A stretch of DNA of 64,000 bases from CAWDVB01 sp963824105 (GTDB lineage: Bacteria > Actinomycetota > Actinomycetes > Propionibacteriales > Nocardioidaceae), in assembly GCA_963824105.1 (NCBI GenBank), contig CAWGNN010000009.1:372001-436000 (forward strand). The letters are read 5' to 3'. The position numbers and the translations under genes are program-made. Position 1 is the stretch's first letter. Each line of letters opens with the position of its first letter. Below are positions 7,476 to 22,479 of the stretch, piece by piece. The notes under the pieces were generated by a model that saw only the letters and a program-made list of their open reading frames with translations, searched no databases and was not told the DNA's origin.

Positions 7476-8483
7476 CTACTCGATGAAGACCCGCTCGTCG
7501 ACCAGCTGCTCGGTGACGATCTGCCCGTGCATGTCGAAGCGTCCCTGGTCGAACCGCTTCTGGAACTCCACGTCGATGCCCTGCCGGCCGTTGCGGTTCT
7601 TCTCGATGGTCAGCACGACCCAGTGCCGGAAGCGCTCCACGTTCCCGACGTCGTAGACCAGGTGATGGCGCGCCACCACGTCGTACTTCTCGTTGAGAAT
7701 CAGCACGATGTCGGCCTCGTAGGCCAGGGCCGAAGATCCGCGCATGTTGTTGACCCGCATCCGATGCCCGACCTCGATGCCCTCCTTGTCGGAGGCGACG
7801 ACGGCGACGATGGGCATCTCGTAGTCGAGAGCCATGTCCTTGAGCCGCTCCACGACGTAGCTCGAGCGCTCCTCGTCGAGCATCTCGCGCTGGGGGACCG
7901 GGATCTTCTGGAGGTAGTCCAGGACCAAGAGTGGCGCGCGCCCGGACTTCTCCAGAATCTCGGCGATGGTGTTCTCGATGATGGCGAGGCCGGTCTTGCT
8001 TCCGCTGCCCCGGTAGACGTGAATCCGGTCGGCGTATTCGCGCACGATGTCGACCGCGGGACCGCCCGATGACGTGTCCGCGAGCCGTTCGCCGATTCCC
8101 TGGCCCAGCCCGTCGGTTGCCTCGAATGCCTGGCGGATCCGCTCGATGCTCGGGGCCTCGACTCCGCCGAGCAACCCGGCCTCGAGGGAGACCAAGCGGA
8201 TCAGCACCGACTCCTGGTCGTGTTCGTAGCTCACGTAGACGACCGGTCGGCCCAGGCGGGCCACATTGCGGGCCACCTGGAGGACGAAGGTCGTCTTGCC
8301 CAGACCCTGGGGCCCGGCGAGCAGCACCAGGTCCCCGGAGCGGAAGCCACCGGTGAGCTTCTCGTCCAGGATGTCGAACCCGGTGGGCCAAATCGTCGAC
8401 TCGGGCGCGCTACCGGACTTCACCCGGTAGTCAGCGGCATCGAGTGTCTCGGCCAGCGACTGAAGTTGAAGGTCAAGGTCCAC
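7476..8483 (-). CDS. DnaB/RecA-like P-loop ATPase of unknown role
   Basis: 335-residue protein resembling only the C-terminal ATPase half of replicative helicase DnaB. Walker A is GPQGLGKTT (57-65). A strand near residues 82-100 (VVYVSYEHDQESVLIRLVSL) matches the DnaB H1a/H2 region. Walker B is LLVLDYLQKI (185-194), with the DYLQ typical of DnaB. MRGSSALAYEADIVLIL (247-263) and EKNRNGRQG (294-302) match the H4 and arginine-finger regions. The DnaB N-terminal domain and its linker helix are missing. The GTG at 8483 is preferred because longer readings run into the rplJ promoter and L10 leader. A RadA-like or KaiC-like role is also possible. Confidence 0.8.
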   Translation of the reverse strand: MDLDLQLQSLAETLDAADYRVKSGSAPESTIWPTGFDILDEKLTGGFRSGDLVLLAGPQGLGKTTFVLQVARNVARLGRPVVYVSYEHDQESVLIRLVSLEAGLLGGVEAPSIERIRQAFEATDGLGQGIGERLADTSSGGPAVDIVREYADRIHVYRGSGSKTGLAIIENTIAEILEKSGRAPLLVLDYLQKIPVPQREMLDEERSSYVVERLKDMALDYEMPIVAVVASDKEGIEVGHRMRVNNMRGSSALAYEADIVLILNEKYDVVARHHLVYDVGNVERFRHWVVLTIEKNRNGRQGIDVEFQKRFDQGRFDMHGQIVTEQLVDERVFIE

Positions 8484-8532
8484 ACGCCCATTCAACCGTG
8501 GTCGGGGCCAGTACGACAGCGGTTCCCCGGAT

Positions 8533-8561
8533 TTGGCGCCATCGGGGGAGTCCCGTACGCT
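8533..8561 (+). promoter_or_regulatory. Putative rplJ-rplL promoter
   Basis: TTGGCG (8533-8538) and TACGCT (8556-8561) are separated by exactly 17 bases and precede the L10 leader. Transcription would start near 8568, where the conserved leader begins. This supports a separate promoter for rplJL now that the DnaB-like gene cuts the cluster. Confidence 0.5.
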
Positions 8562-8567
8562 GAGCGC

Positions 8568-8662
8568 GATACCTAAGACCGCCGGTCGTCGGCGCCTGCT
8601 CACTCGTGGGTTCCGACCGAAGGGTCCGCATCAGCGGGCGACCTGCGCAGGTGCCGAGTCGG
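8568..8662 (+). ncRNA. L10 (rplJL) ribosomal protein leader
   Basis: The stretch has the hallmarks of the bacterial L10 leader family: CTAAGACCGCCGGTCGTCGG near its start and the late element GACCTGCGCAGGTG (8640-8653). They sit in the untranslated region roughly 100-190 bases before rplJ. In this family the L10-(L12) complex binds the leader and represses translation or promotes termination when in excess. The assignment rests on recalled motif similarity and position; a covariance-model search would settle it. Confidence 0.7.
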
Positions 8663-8759
8663 ACCGTCGAGATCGCTCGACCGTGACGTCCCGCGCCACC
8701 TGCGCCGGGGCGTCTTCTTGTTGCTGGTCCACGGAGGTCTTCCAATGGGAAGGAGACCC

Positions 8760-9446
8760 ATGGCGCGGCCAGACAAGGCAGCCGCCGTCGCGGACCTGGT
8801 GACGTCGTTCCAGGAGTCCGCGGGTGCTGTGCTGACCGAGTACCGCGGGCTCACCGTGAAGCAGCTGCAGGACCTGCGGCGCTCGCTCGGTGAGAACGCC
8901 ACCTACGCCGTGGTGAAGAACACCCTGACTCAGCTCGCGGCCAAGCAGGCCGGCGTCGACATCGACAACGATCTGCTGACCGGACCGACCGCCGTTGCCT
9001 TCATCAGAGGCGACGTCGTCGAGGCTGCCAAGGGGCTACGTGACTTCGCCAAGGCCCACCCCACCCTTGTGATCAAGGGTGGGTATCTCGACGGCAAGAT
9101 GCTCGACGCGCAGGAGGTCGCCAAGCTGGCCGACCTCGAGTCGCGCGATGTCCTCCTGGCCAGGATCGCGGGGGCCATGCTCGCCTCGCTCAGCCAGGCC
9201 GTCTACCTGTTCAACGCTCCGCTGTCGCAGATGGCGCGCGTTGCTGGAGCCCTGCAGGCCAAGGCCGAGCAGGACCCGTCGATCCTCGGTGACGCAGCAC
9301 CTGCTCCGGTCGCCGATGAAGCCCCGGCCGAGACGGAGGGGGCAACCGAAGAGGCAGCGACCTCGAAGGCCGCCCCCGACGTGCCGGCTGCCGACGCAGA
9401 GGACACAGCAGACACAGCTGCCGAGGAGACCCCCTCCGAGGCGTAG
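8760..9446 (+). CDS. rplJ: 50S ribosomal protein L10 with acidic C-terminal tail
   Basis: 228 residues from the ATG at 8760, chosen because it follows GGGAAGGAGACCC directly; an upstream in-frame start has no such site. L10 anchors L7/L12 dimers to the stalk base. The N-terminal rRNA-binding domain (MARPDKAAAVADL to about residue 100) and the L12-binding helix are normal. About 50 extra residues at the C-terminus are rich in Ala, Glu, Asp and Thr. A leader of about 190 bases with an L10-type fold precedes it; rplL follows after 65 bases. Confidence 0.96.
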   Translation: MARPDKAAAVADLVTSFQESAGAVLTEYRGLTVKQLQDLRRSLGENATYAVVKNTLTQLAAKQAGVDIDNDLLTGPTAVAFIRGDVVEAAKGLRDFAKAHPTLVIKGGYLDGKMLDAQEVAKLADLESRDVLLARIAGAMLASLSQAVYLFNAPLSQMARVAGALQAKAEQDPSILGDAAPAPVADEAPAETEGATEEAATSKAAPDVPAADAEDTADTAAEETPSEA

Positions 9447-9511
9447 ACCACACCCACCTCGACCTTGTCTTGACCGAGACCGGGTCAGCACCAACGGAAG
9501 GAAACGCCATC

Positions 9512-9910
9512 ATGGCGAAGCTCAGCACTGACGAGCTCCTCGACGCGTTCAAGGAGATGACCCTCATCGAGCTCAGCGAGTTCGTGAAGCAGTTCGAGGA
9601 GACGTTCGGCGTGACCGCTGCCGCTCCGGTTGCCGTCGCGGCCGCTGCCGCTCCGGCCGCTGGCGGGGCCGACGCCGGCGCTGCCGAAGCCGCCGAGCAG
9701 GACGAGTTCGACGTCATCTTGGAGGGCGCCGGCGACAAGAAGATCAACGTGATCAAGGAGGTGCGCAGTCTCACCAGCCTCGGCCTGAAGGAGGCCAAGG
9801 ACTTGGTCGAGAGCGCGCCCAAGCCGATCCTGGAGAAGGTCAACAAGGAGACCGCGGAGAAGGCCAAGCAGGCCCTTGAGGCCGCTGGCGCCTCCGTCAC
9901 CCTCAAGTGA
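9512..9910 (+). CDS. rplL: 50S ribosomal protein L7/L12
   Basis: 132 residues beginning MAKLSTDELLDAFKEMTLIE, after GGAAGGAAA. The N-terminal dimerisation helix pair is followed by an Ala-rich hinge (about residues 35-58). The conserved C-terminal factor-binding domain contains KINVIKEVRSLTSLGLKEAKDLVE, which contacts EF-Tu, EF-G and IF2. It closes the rplJL unit; a strong terminator follows 23 bases after the stop. Confidence 0.97.
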   Translation: MAKLSTDELLDAFKEMTLIELSEFVKQFEETFGVTAAAPVAVAAAAAPAAGGADAGAAEAAEQDEFDVILEGAGDKKINVIKEVRSLTSLGLKEAKDLVESAPKPILEKVNKETAEKAKQALEAAGASVTLK

Positions 9911-9933
9911 CGTCCGCCTGACGCACGTGTTTC

Positions 9934-9965
9934 GGAGGCGGTCCCCAATGGTGGGGACCGCCTCC
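9934..9965 (+). terminator. Terminator after rplL
   Basis: A perfect 14-bp stem (GGAGGCGGTCCCCA with its complement) and a 4-base loop ATGG. It ends in CCGTCGTCTTCC rather than a T-run. It separates rplJL from rpoBC, so rpoBC needs its own promoter or read-through. Confidence 0.85.
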
Positions 9966-9984
9966 GTCGTCTTCCCACGGCGCC

Positions 9985-10022
9985 AGCCGCACGCCCCAGC
10001 CGCACGCCCCAGCCGCACGCCC
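9985..10022 (+). repeat. Three tandem 13-bp repeats upstream of rpoB
   Basis: The unit AGCCGCACGCCCC occurs three times in tandem (9985-9997, 9998-10010, and 10011-10023 with the last base changed). It lies in the 463-base gap between rplL and rpoB, which otherwise holds only the rplL terminator and a candidate rpoB promoter. No gene is visible in the gap. Confidence 0.85.
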
Positions 10023-10215
10023 GGGTCGCCGCTGATCTTCCCGCGCGGAGACCCCGGGACTCCCCATGTGGCGGGGCCTGATTCTCAGGATGTTCTTGAC
10101 TCCACCGCGGTGACGCCCCATGCTTCTCTCGGGCCTCAGAGCCACTGAGAGAGGTCCTTGCTCCGGTCATATGGAGGGCCGAGGAGCGAGGGCGACGAAG
10201 GTGGGCTCTGCGAAG

Positions 10216-10244
10216 TTGTGCCCTGTAGCGTTCTCGACTAGAGT
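10216..10244 (+). promoter_or_regulatory. Candidate rpoBC promoter
   Basis: TAGAGT (10239-10244) fits the TANNNT -10 pattern and has TTGTGC (10216-10221) 17 bases upstream. The -35 match is weak (TTG only). It would give a leader of about 120 bases before rpoB. The local drop in GC content (CTAGAGTATTTCTTT) supports a promoter. Confidence 0.4.
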
Positions 10245-10373
10245 ATTTCTTTGCGCCCGCCTCCCACTCTGTCTCGGCACCCCATCGGCCCTGCCCGGCT
10301 TGTGCCATAAGTACGCCAGGATCACGGGGGGCGTCCGCCCGATGATGAGACCGAGCCTGTGGAAGGACGCCTC

Positions 10374-13841
<3,468 letters not shown>

Positions 13842-13911
13842 GCCGGGCGACCCCGCGCTCAGTCCCCAGACACCCAGCTGAATTCGAAACAGGACGAGGA
13901 AAGAAGCCCCA

Positions 13912-17802
<3,891 letters not shown>

Positions 17803-17815
17803 TCGATGGCTCGCT

Positions 17816-17847
17816 GAGGGCCGCTCCGCCAAGGCGGGGCGGCCCTC
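17816..17847 (+). terminator. Terminator after rpoC
   Basis: A 15-bp stem (GAGGGCCGCTCCGCC with its complement, one G-U pair) and a minimal loop, 14 bases after the rpoC stop. It is followed by ATCCTTCTCC. Confidence 0.85.
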
Positions 17848-17869
17848 ATCCTTCTCCGGCACTTCGGCC

Positions 17870-17875
17870 TAGACT
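17870..17875 (+). promoter_or_regulatory. Putative -10 element for a leaderless Nudix-HOT operon mRNA
   Basis: TAGACT matches TANNNT and ends 7 bases before the GTG at 17883, with no Shine-Dalgarno sequence between. This supports both the GTG start and a leaderless transcript. Confidence 0.5.
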
Positions 17876-17882
17876 CGCGAAG

Positions 17883-18344
17883 GTGGAGAGCAGCCATCCG
17901 AGACGTCAGCGCGTCGCGGCGTACGGCGTGCTCACCAGGGACACCTCCCTACTGCTGACCCGGCTCGCCCCTCATGTCGCCTTCCAGGGGTGGACCCTGC
18001 CCGGCGGCGGAGTCGAGCACGGTGAGCATCCGCGAGACGCTCTGCGGCGAGAGATGTTTGAGGAAGCCGGGCTGAGCGTCGACGTGGGTCGGGTGATCGA
18101 TGTGCACTCCACGCACTTCACCGGAGCGCGACCCGATGGGGTGGTGGAGGACTACCACGCCGTTCACCTCATCTTCGAAACGGCACTCTCGGCCGGGTCC
18201 GAGGGCGATGATCCCACCGTGGTCGAGGTCGGGGGATCGACGGACCTGGCCGCGTGGGTCGAGTTCGGCGCCCTCGCCGATCTGCGACTGACCGATGTCG
18301 TCCACCATGTGCTCGGATTGATCGGACAGGGAGGCAGATCGTGA
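17883..18344 (+). CDS. Nudix hydrolase
   Basis: 153-residue Nudix-fold pyrophosphatase. The box G-x5-E-x7-REUxEExGU is complete at residues 42-64 (GGVEHGEHPRDALRREMFEE then AGL) and would bind Mg2+ through its glutamates. The start is fixed by the -10-like TAGACT just upstream and the beginning of the fold (RVAAYGVL). The stop overlaps the next GTG by 4 bases (18341-18344), so it is coupled to the transhydrogenase gene. The substrate is unknown; a nucleotide-sugar, oxidised nucleotide or cofactor clean-up role are all possible. Confidence 0.85.
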   Translation: MESSHPRRQRVAAYGVLTRDTSLLLTRLAPHVAFQGWTLPGGGVEHGEHPRDALRREMFEEAGLSVDVGRVIDVHSTHFTGARPDGVVEDYHAVHLIFETALSAGSEGDDPTVVEVGGSTDLAAWVEFGALADLRLTDVVHHVLGLIGQGGRS

Positions 18345-19603
18345 ACGAGACCGTCTTCACCTACGGCGCCCCCGGGCTGAAGTTCGGCCCCGGCGCCAGT
18401 GAAGAGCTGGGTCACGATGTCTCCGCCCTCGGCGCCCGGCGCGTGCTGGTCCTCACCGACCGGGGGGTGGCTGCCACCGGGAGCCCTGACCGGATCGCCG
18501 GCATCCTGCGCGCCGCCGGGTTGGAGGTCGTCCTCTACGACGGTGTGCACGTGGAACCGACCGACGCCAGCCTGGAGGAGGCCATCGCCTTCGCCCGGGA
18601 CGCCGGCCCCTTTGACGCGTTCGTCGCGGTTGGCGGCGGATCCTCGATCGACACTGCCAAGGCAGTCAATCTGCTCTCCACCAACCCGGGCGAGCTGATG
18701 GACTACATCAATGTCCCGGTCGGCAAGGGCAGAGCACCAGCCGAGCCGCTCAGGCCGCTGGTCGCGGTGCCGACGACGACGGGCACCGGGAGCGAGAGCA
18801 CGACGATCTGCGTCCTCGACGTGCTGGCGCTGAAGGTCAAGACCGGGATCAGCCACCCCAGGCTCCGCCCGGTGATGGCGGTCGTCGACCCGCTGCTCAC
18901 CTTCACCCAGCCGGCCGGCGTCACCGCTGCTTGTGGGATGGACATCTTGTGTCACGCTCTGGAGAGTTACACCGCCCGGTCGTACGACGCGATGCCCAAG
19001 AAGCGCCCCGAGCAACGGGTCCCCTACTGCGGAGCCAACCCGATCGCCGACATGTTCTCCGAGCGAGCGATGGCCCTGCTCGCAGGATCGTTCCGCCGTG
19101 CTGTGCAGGACGGCGACGACTCCGAGGCGCGCAGCCAGATGGCGTTGGCGGCGACCTTCGCCGGCATGGGCTTCGGCAACGCCGGTGTCCACATCCCGCA
19201 CGCGAACGCCTACCCGATCGCGGGACGCGTGCGCGACTTCCACCCCGGCGGCTACCCCGACGACGAGTCGATGGTGCCGCACGGAATGGCGGTGGCGCTC
19301 ACGGCACCGGAGGCGTTCCGCTTCACCTTCGACGCGGCGCCGGCGCGACACCTCGCCGCCGCTTCCGTGCTGTCCTCCAGCGAGGGGCTCGACGGCCCAG
19401 AAGCGCTCCCGGGGGTGCTCGTCGACCTGATGCGTGACATCGGCCTCCCTAACGGGATCGGAGCCGTGGGCTACGGCGAGGCCGACATCGACGATCTGGT
19501 CGAGGGTGCACTCAAGCAGCAGCGTCTTCTGGCAACGGCACCCAAGTCAGTGGGTGCCGAGGATCTCGCCGACATCTTCCGACGCTCGACCACCCTCTGG
19601 TAA
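18341..19603 (+). CDS. Hydroxyacid-oxoacid transhydrogenase, iron-containing alcohol dehydrogenase family
   Basis: 420 residues, close in type to ADHFE1/HOT. That enzyme oxidises 4-hydroxybutyrate to succinate semialdehyde while reducing 2-oxoglutarate to D-2-hydroxyglutarate, with tightly bound NAD. The NAD-binding GGGSSIDTAK lies at 98-107 and PTTTGTGSE at 144-152. Metal ligands would be D201, H205, a His in HIPHA (284/287) and H314. The insertion near 213-238 (ending YCGANPIADMFS) is a HOT-subfamily mark. The GTG at 18341 gives a coupled start with the Nudix gene. The next gene begins 2 bases after its stop. A plain alcohol dehydrogenase is the main alternative. Confidence 0.82.
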   Translation: MNETVFTYGAPGLKFGPGASEELGHDVSALGARRVLVLTDRGVAATGSPDRIAGILRAAGLEVVLYDGVHVEPTDASLEEAIAFARDAGPFDAFVAVGGGSSIDTAKAVNLLSTNPGELMDYINVPVGKGRAPAEPLRPLVAVPTTTGTGSESTTICVLDVLALKVKTGISHPRLRPVMAVVDPLLTFTQPAGVTAACGMDILCHALESYTARSYDAMPKKRPEQRVPYCGANPIADMFSERAMALLAGSFRRAVQDGDDSEARSQMALAATFAGMGFGNAGVHIPHANAYPIAGRVRDFHPGGYPDDESMVPHGMAVALTAPEAFRFTFDAAPARHLAAASVLSSSEGLDGPEALPGVLVDLMRDIGLPNGIGAVGYGEADIDDLVEGALKQQRLLATAPKSVGAEDLADIFRRSTTLW

Positions 19604-19605
19604 CA

Positions 19606-22371
19606 GTGCCGACCACACCGCCCACCGGGTCGAAGGCGAGTGAAGAGATCCTGGCCGCCTGCGAGCTGGCAGGACTCGATGCCGACGCCTCCACGTTGAC
19701 CAGGGCGATGTACGCCAGTGACGCCTCGCTCTATCGAGTGGTGCCCGAAGTCGTCGTGCGTGCGCGCGATGTTGACGACATCTCTGCGGTGCTGGACGTC
19801 TCTCGGTCGTCTGGGACGCCCCTCACGATGCGTGGCGCCGGGACCTCCATCGCCGGCAATGCCGTCGGTTCGGGGATCGTCGTTGACACAAGGCGACTGA
19901 ATAGGTTCGAGATCGACGCCGACTCGGCTTCGGCAACCGTCCAGCCGGGTGTCGTGCACGCGTCGCTGCAGCGTGCTGCGCGCGCGCAGGGTCTCCGCTT
20001 CGGCCCTGACCCCTCGACGCACAGTCGCTGCACGATCGGGGGGATGATCGGTAACAACGCCTGCGGCTCCCGTGCCCTCGGGTACGGGCGGACGGTCGAC
20101 AACGTGCTGGCCCTCTCGGCGTTGCTTCCGGACGGATCTCCGGTCGCCTCGGTCTCCGGGCGGATCGCCGAGGTGGTCGACGCGCACCTGGATGTAATCC
20201 GGACCGAGTTCGGCCGGTTCGGTCGTCAGGTGTCGGGCTACTCGATGGAGCACCTGCTCCCTGAGCGGGGCCGCCGGCTGGAGCGGTTCCTGGTCGGGAG
20301 CGAGGGCACGCTTGCCGTCGTCACCGGAGCAACAGTGCGGCTGGTGCGTGACGAGCCGGTCCGGGTGCTCGCCGTCATGGGTTTCCCGGACCTGGCTACG
20401 GCGGCGGACCTGGTGCCGTCCCTGCTCGTGTTGCGCCCCACCGCGTGTGAGGGGCTGGACCGGCGCCTGGTCGACCTCACTCCCAACCACCCTCCGCTCC
20501 CGCGCGGGGACGCCTGGCTGCTGGTGGAGTTCACCGGAGAGTCGCTCGGCGATGCCGAGAGCACTGCCCGCGCCTGCCTGACCGTGGCGGGGCATGGGGT
20601 GGTGGTGTCCGACCCACGCCAGCAGGCGGCACTGTGGCGGATCCGGGAGGACACCGCCGGGCTGGCCGCCGTGGCGGGGGAGCGCCCGGGGCTGGCGGGG
20701 TGGGAGGACGCCGCCGTGCCGCCGGAGCGCCTCGGTGGCTATCTCCGGGAGTTCGAGATGTTGATCCGCGACTTCGGGTACGAAGGTGCGCCGTACGGAC
20801 ACCTCGGCGAGGGATGTGTCCACATACGAATCGACTTCGACCCGGCGACCGAGAGTGGCAGGGACCGCTACCGGCGGTTCGTCGAGTCTGCCGCCGACCT
20901 CGTGGCCGCGCACGGCGGAAGCCTGTCGGGCGAGCACGGGGACGGGCGGGCCCGGTCGGAACTGCTGCCTCGGATGTACGGCCAGGAGGCGCTCGCCCTC
21001 TTCGGCGCCGTCAAGCACCTGTGCGACCCCAACAACCTGCTCAACCCCGGCGTCCTGGTCGACCCGCAGCCTGTCGACCGGAGCCTCCGGCGAGCGTCGC
21101 CCCGGATCGACCTGCCCACCCGCCAGTGGAGCAGCCCGGGGGCCCTCGCCGCCGAGATCGATCGATGCACCGGGGTGGGGAAGTGTGTCGCTCCTCGGCC
21201 TGTTGGCGTGATGTGTCCGTCCTTCGCTGTGACCGGCGAGGAGAAGGACGGCACCCGAGGACGCGCGCGGCTCCTCCAAGAGATGGTCGACGGCCGACTC
21301 GTTCAGGGCGGTTGGGACGCACCCGAGGTCCAGGAGGCACTCGACCTCTGCCTGGCCTGCAAGGCCTGCGCCTCGGAGTGCCCGACGGGCGTAGACATGG
21401 CATCGCTGCGCAGCGAGGCACTCTCCTGGCGGTACGCCGGGAAGAAACGCCCGCGGATCCACCGCACGCTGGGACGGCTGCCGTGGTGGACCCTCATCGT
21501 GCCCGCCCGGCTGGCCAACCTGGGCCTCCGTCTGGCGCCTCGCCTCGCCGCACGAGTCAGCGGGGTGGATCCGCGCCGGACTCTTCCGGAGCTGGCAGTC
21601 CGGCCGTTCCACCGGTCTGCCCGGGCTTCTGACCGTCCCGCCGACGTTGTTCCCGACGTTGTTCTCTGGGTCGACACCTTCACCAACCGGTTCGCACCCT
21701 CGGTCGCGGCGGCCGCCGTCGAGGTTCTCGAATCCGCCGGGCTCGCCGTGCGGGTGCTGGCCGACGAAGGGTGTTGTGGTCTCACCTGGCTCTCGACCGG
21801 ACAGATCGACGAGGGCAGGGAGTGGCTCGCGGAGCTGGTGGGAACGCTCGCTGAGAGGGCCGGTGACACCCCGGTCGTCGGGTTGGAGCCGTCGTGCCTG
21901 GGCGTGCTACGCCACGACGCCCCGCGCCTCCTCGACCCCGAGCGGGCAGCCTTCGCCGGTCGGGTGCGCACGCTTGCCGAGTTCTTGAGCGGCCTCGAGG
22001 GCTGGTCGGCGCCGGATCGCACGGGGGCGGAACTGGTCGTCCAGCCCCATTGCCACCACTCGGCGGTCCTGGGTTGGCAGGCCGACCGGCGGCTCCTGAC
22101 GGCGACCGGTGCCCGGCTCACCGAGGTCCAGGGCTGCTGTGGGATGGCCGGGGACTTCGGCATGGACCCGGGCCACTACGACCTCTCTGTGGCGATCGCA
22201 CAGCGGAGCTTGCTGCCGGCCTTGGAGAGCGGCGGGGATTCCTGCGTCGCGGTTGCGGACGGGTTCTCCTGCCGTACTCAGATCACCGACCTTGCTGGGC
22301 GTCGCTCGGTCCACCTGGCCGAACTGTTGAGCCCGTCATGGCCGGGGCAGAGCGAGTCTTCCCCGTTTTGA
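19606..22371 (+). CDS. FAD-linked D-2-hydroxyacid dehydrogenase with Fe-S and CCG domains (YdiJ-like, likely D-2-hydroxyglutarate dehydrogenase)
   Basis: 921-residue fusion. An N-terminal FAD_binding_4 domain (about 35-210, with GTSIAGNAVGSGIVVDTRRLN) is followed by the FAD-oxidase C domain (about 240-480, with GEHGDGRARSELLP). Iron-sulfur motifs are CTGVGKC (521-527), a later MCPS (C537) and CLACKACASEC (C582, C585, C588, C592). A C-terminal CCG region holds GCCG at 722-725 and 843-846. This matches YdiJ and D-lactate/glycolate-type dehydrogenases. Next to a transhydrogenase that makes D-2-hydroxyglutarate, oxidation of that product back to 2-oxoglutarate is the best guess. It starts with GTG, 2 bases after the upstream stop. 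Confidence 0.85.
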   Translation: MPTTPPTGSKASEEILAACELAGLDADASTLTRAMYASDASLYRVVPEVVVRARDVDDISAVLDVSRSSGTPLTMRGAGTSIAGNAVGSGIVVDTRRLNRFEIDADSASATVQPGVVHASLQRAARAQGLRFGPDPSTHSRCTIGGMIGNNACGSRALGYGRTVDNVLALSALLPDGSPVASVSGRIAEVVDAHLDVIRTEFGRFGRQVSGYSMEHLLPERGRRLERFLVGSEGTLAVVTGATVRLVRDEPVRVLAVMGFPDLATAADLVPSLLVLRPTACEGLDRRLVDLTPNHPPLPRGDAWLLVEFTGESLGDAESTARACLTVAGHGVVVSDPRQQAALWRIREDTAGLAAVAGERPGLAGWEDAAVPPERLGGYLREFEMLIRDFGYEGAPYGHLGEGCVHIRIDFDPATESGRDRYRRFVESAADLVAAHGGSLSGEHGDGRARSELLPRMYGQEALALFGAVKHLCDPNNLLNPGVLVDPQPVDRSLRRASPRIDLPTRQWSSPGALAAEIDRCTGVGKCVAPRPVGVMCPSFAVTGEEKDGTRGRARLLQEMVDGRLVQGGWDAPEVQEALDLCLACKACASECPTGVDMASLRSEALSWRYAGKKRPRIHRTLGRLPWWTLIVPARLANLGLRLAPRLAARVSGVDPRRTLPELAVRPFHRSARASDRPADVVPDVVLWVDTFTNRFAPSVAAAAVEVLESAGLAVRVLADEGCCGLTWLSTGQIDEGREWLAELVGTLAERAGDTPVVGLEPSCLGVLRHDAPRLLDPERAAFAGRVRTLAEFLSGLEGWSAPDRTGAELVVQPHCHHSAVLGWQADRRLLTATGARLTEVQGCCGMAGDFGMDPGHYDLSVAIAQRSLLPALESGGDSCVAVADGFSCRTQITDLAGRRSVHLAELLSPSWPGQSESSPF

Positions 22372-22396
22372 CCCTGTCTCCCAGGTTCGGTATTCT
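22368..22396 (+). promoter_or_regulatory. str operon promoter (rpsL-rpsG-fusA-tuf)
   Basis: TTGACC (22368-22373) and TATTCT (22391-22396) are separated by exactly 17 bases. This is one of the best sigma-70-type matches in the window. The -35 hexamer includes the TGA stop (22369-22371) of the upstream dehydrogenase gene. Transcription near 22403 gives a leader of about 220 bases. Confidence 0.65.
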
Positions 22397-22479
22397 CTTT
22401 GTTCGTGTCCGGGTTCCCCGGGCCATGAGGCGTGCTCCCGCAAAGGACCGCTTGGCTGCGACCGCAGCGTTCATCGAAG

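Noticed and set aside
8484..8603. N-terminal extension of the DnaB-like protein from an upstream start at 8603
   Set aside because: It would overlap the rplJ promoter and leader, and the added residues do not resemble any DnaB domain.
9985..10022. Tandem 13-mers read as replication-origin iterons
   Set aside because: Only three copies, no AT-rich region and no initiator gene nearby; the setting is between rplL and rpoB.
18254..18340. Longer start for the transhydrogenase inside the Nudix gene
   Set aside because: The GTG at 18341 begins the conserved MNETVFTYGAPG opening and gives the usual 4-base overlap.
19471..21612. Reverse-strand open frame (713 codons) opposite the FAD/Fe-S dehydrogenase gene
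   Set aside because: Shadow of the conserved + strand protein with its FAD and Fe-S motifs in place.
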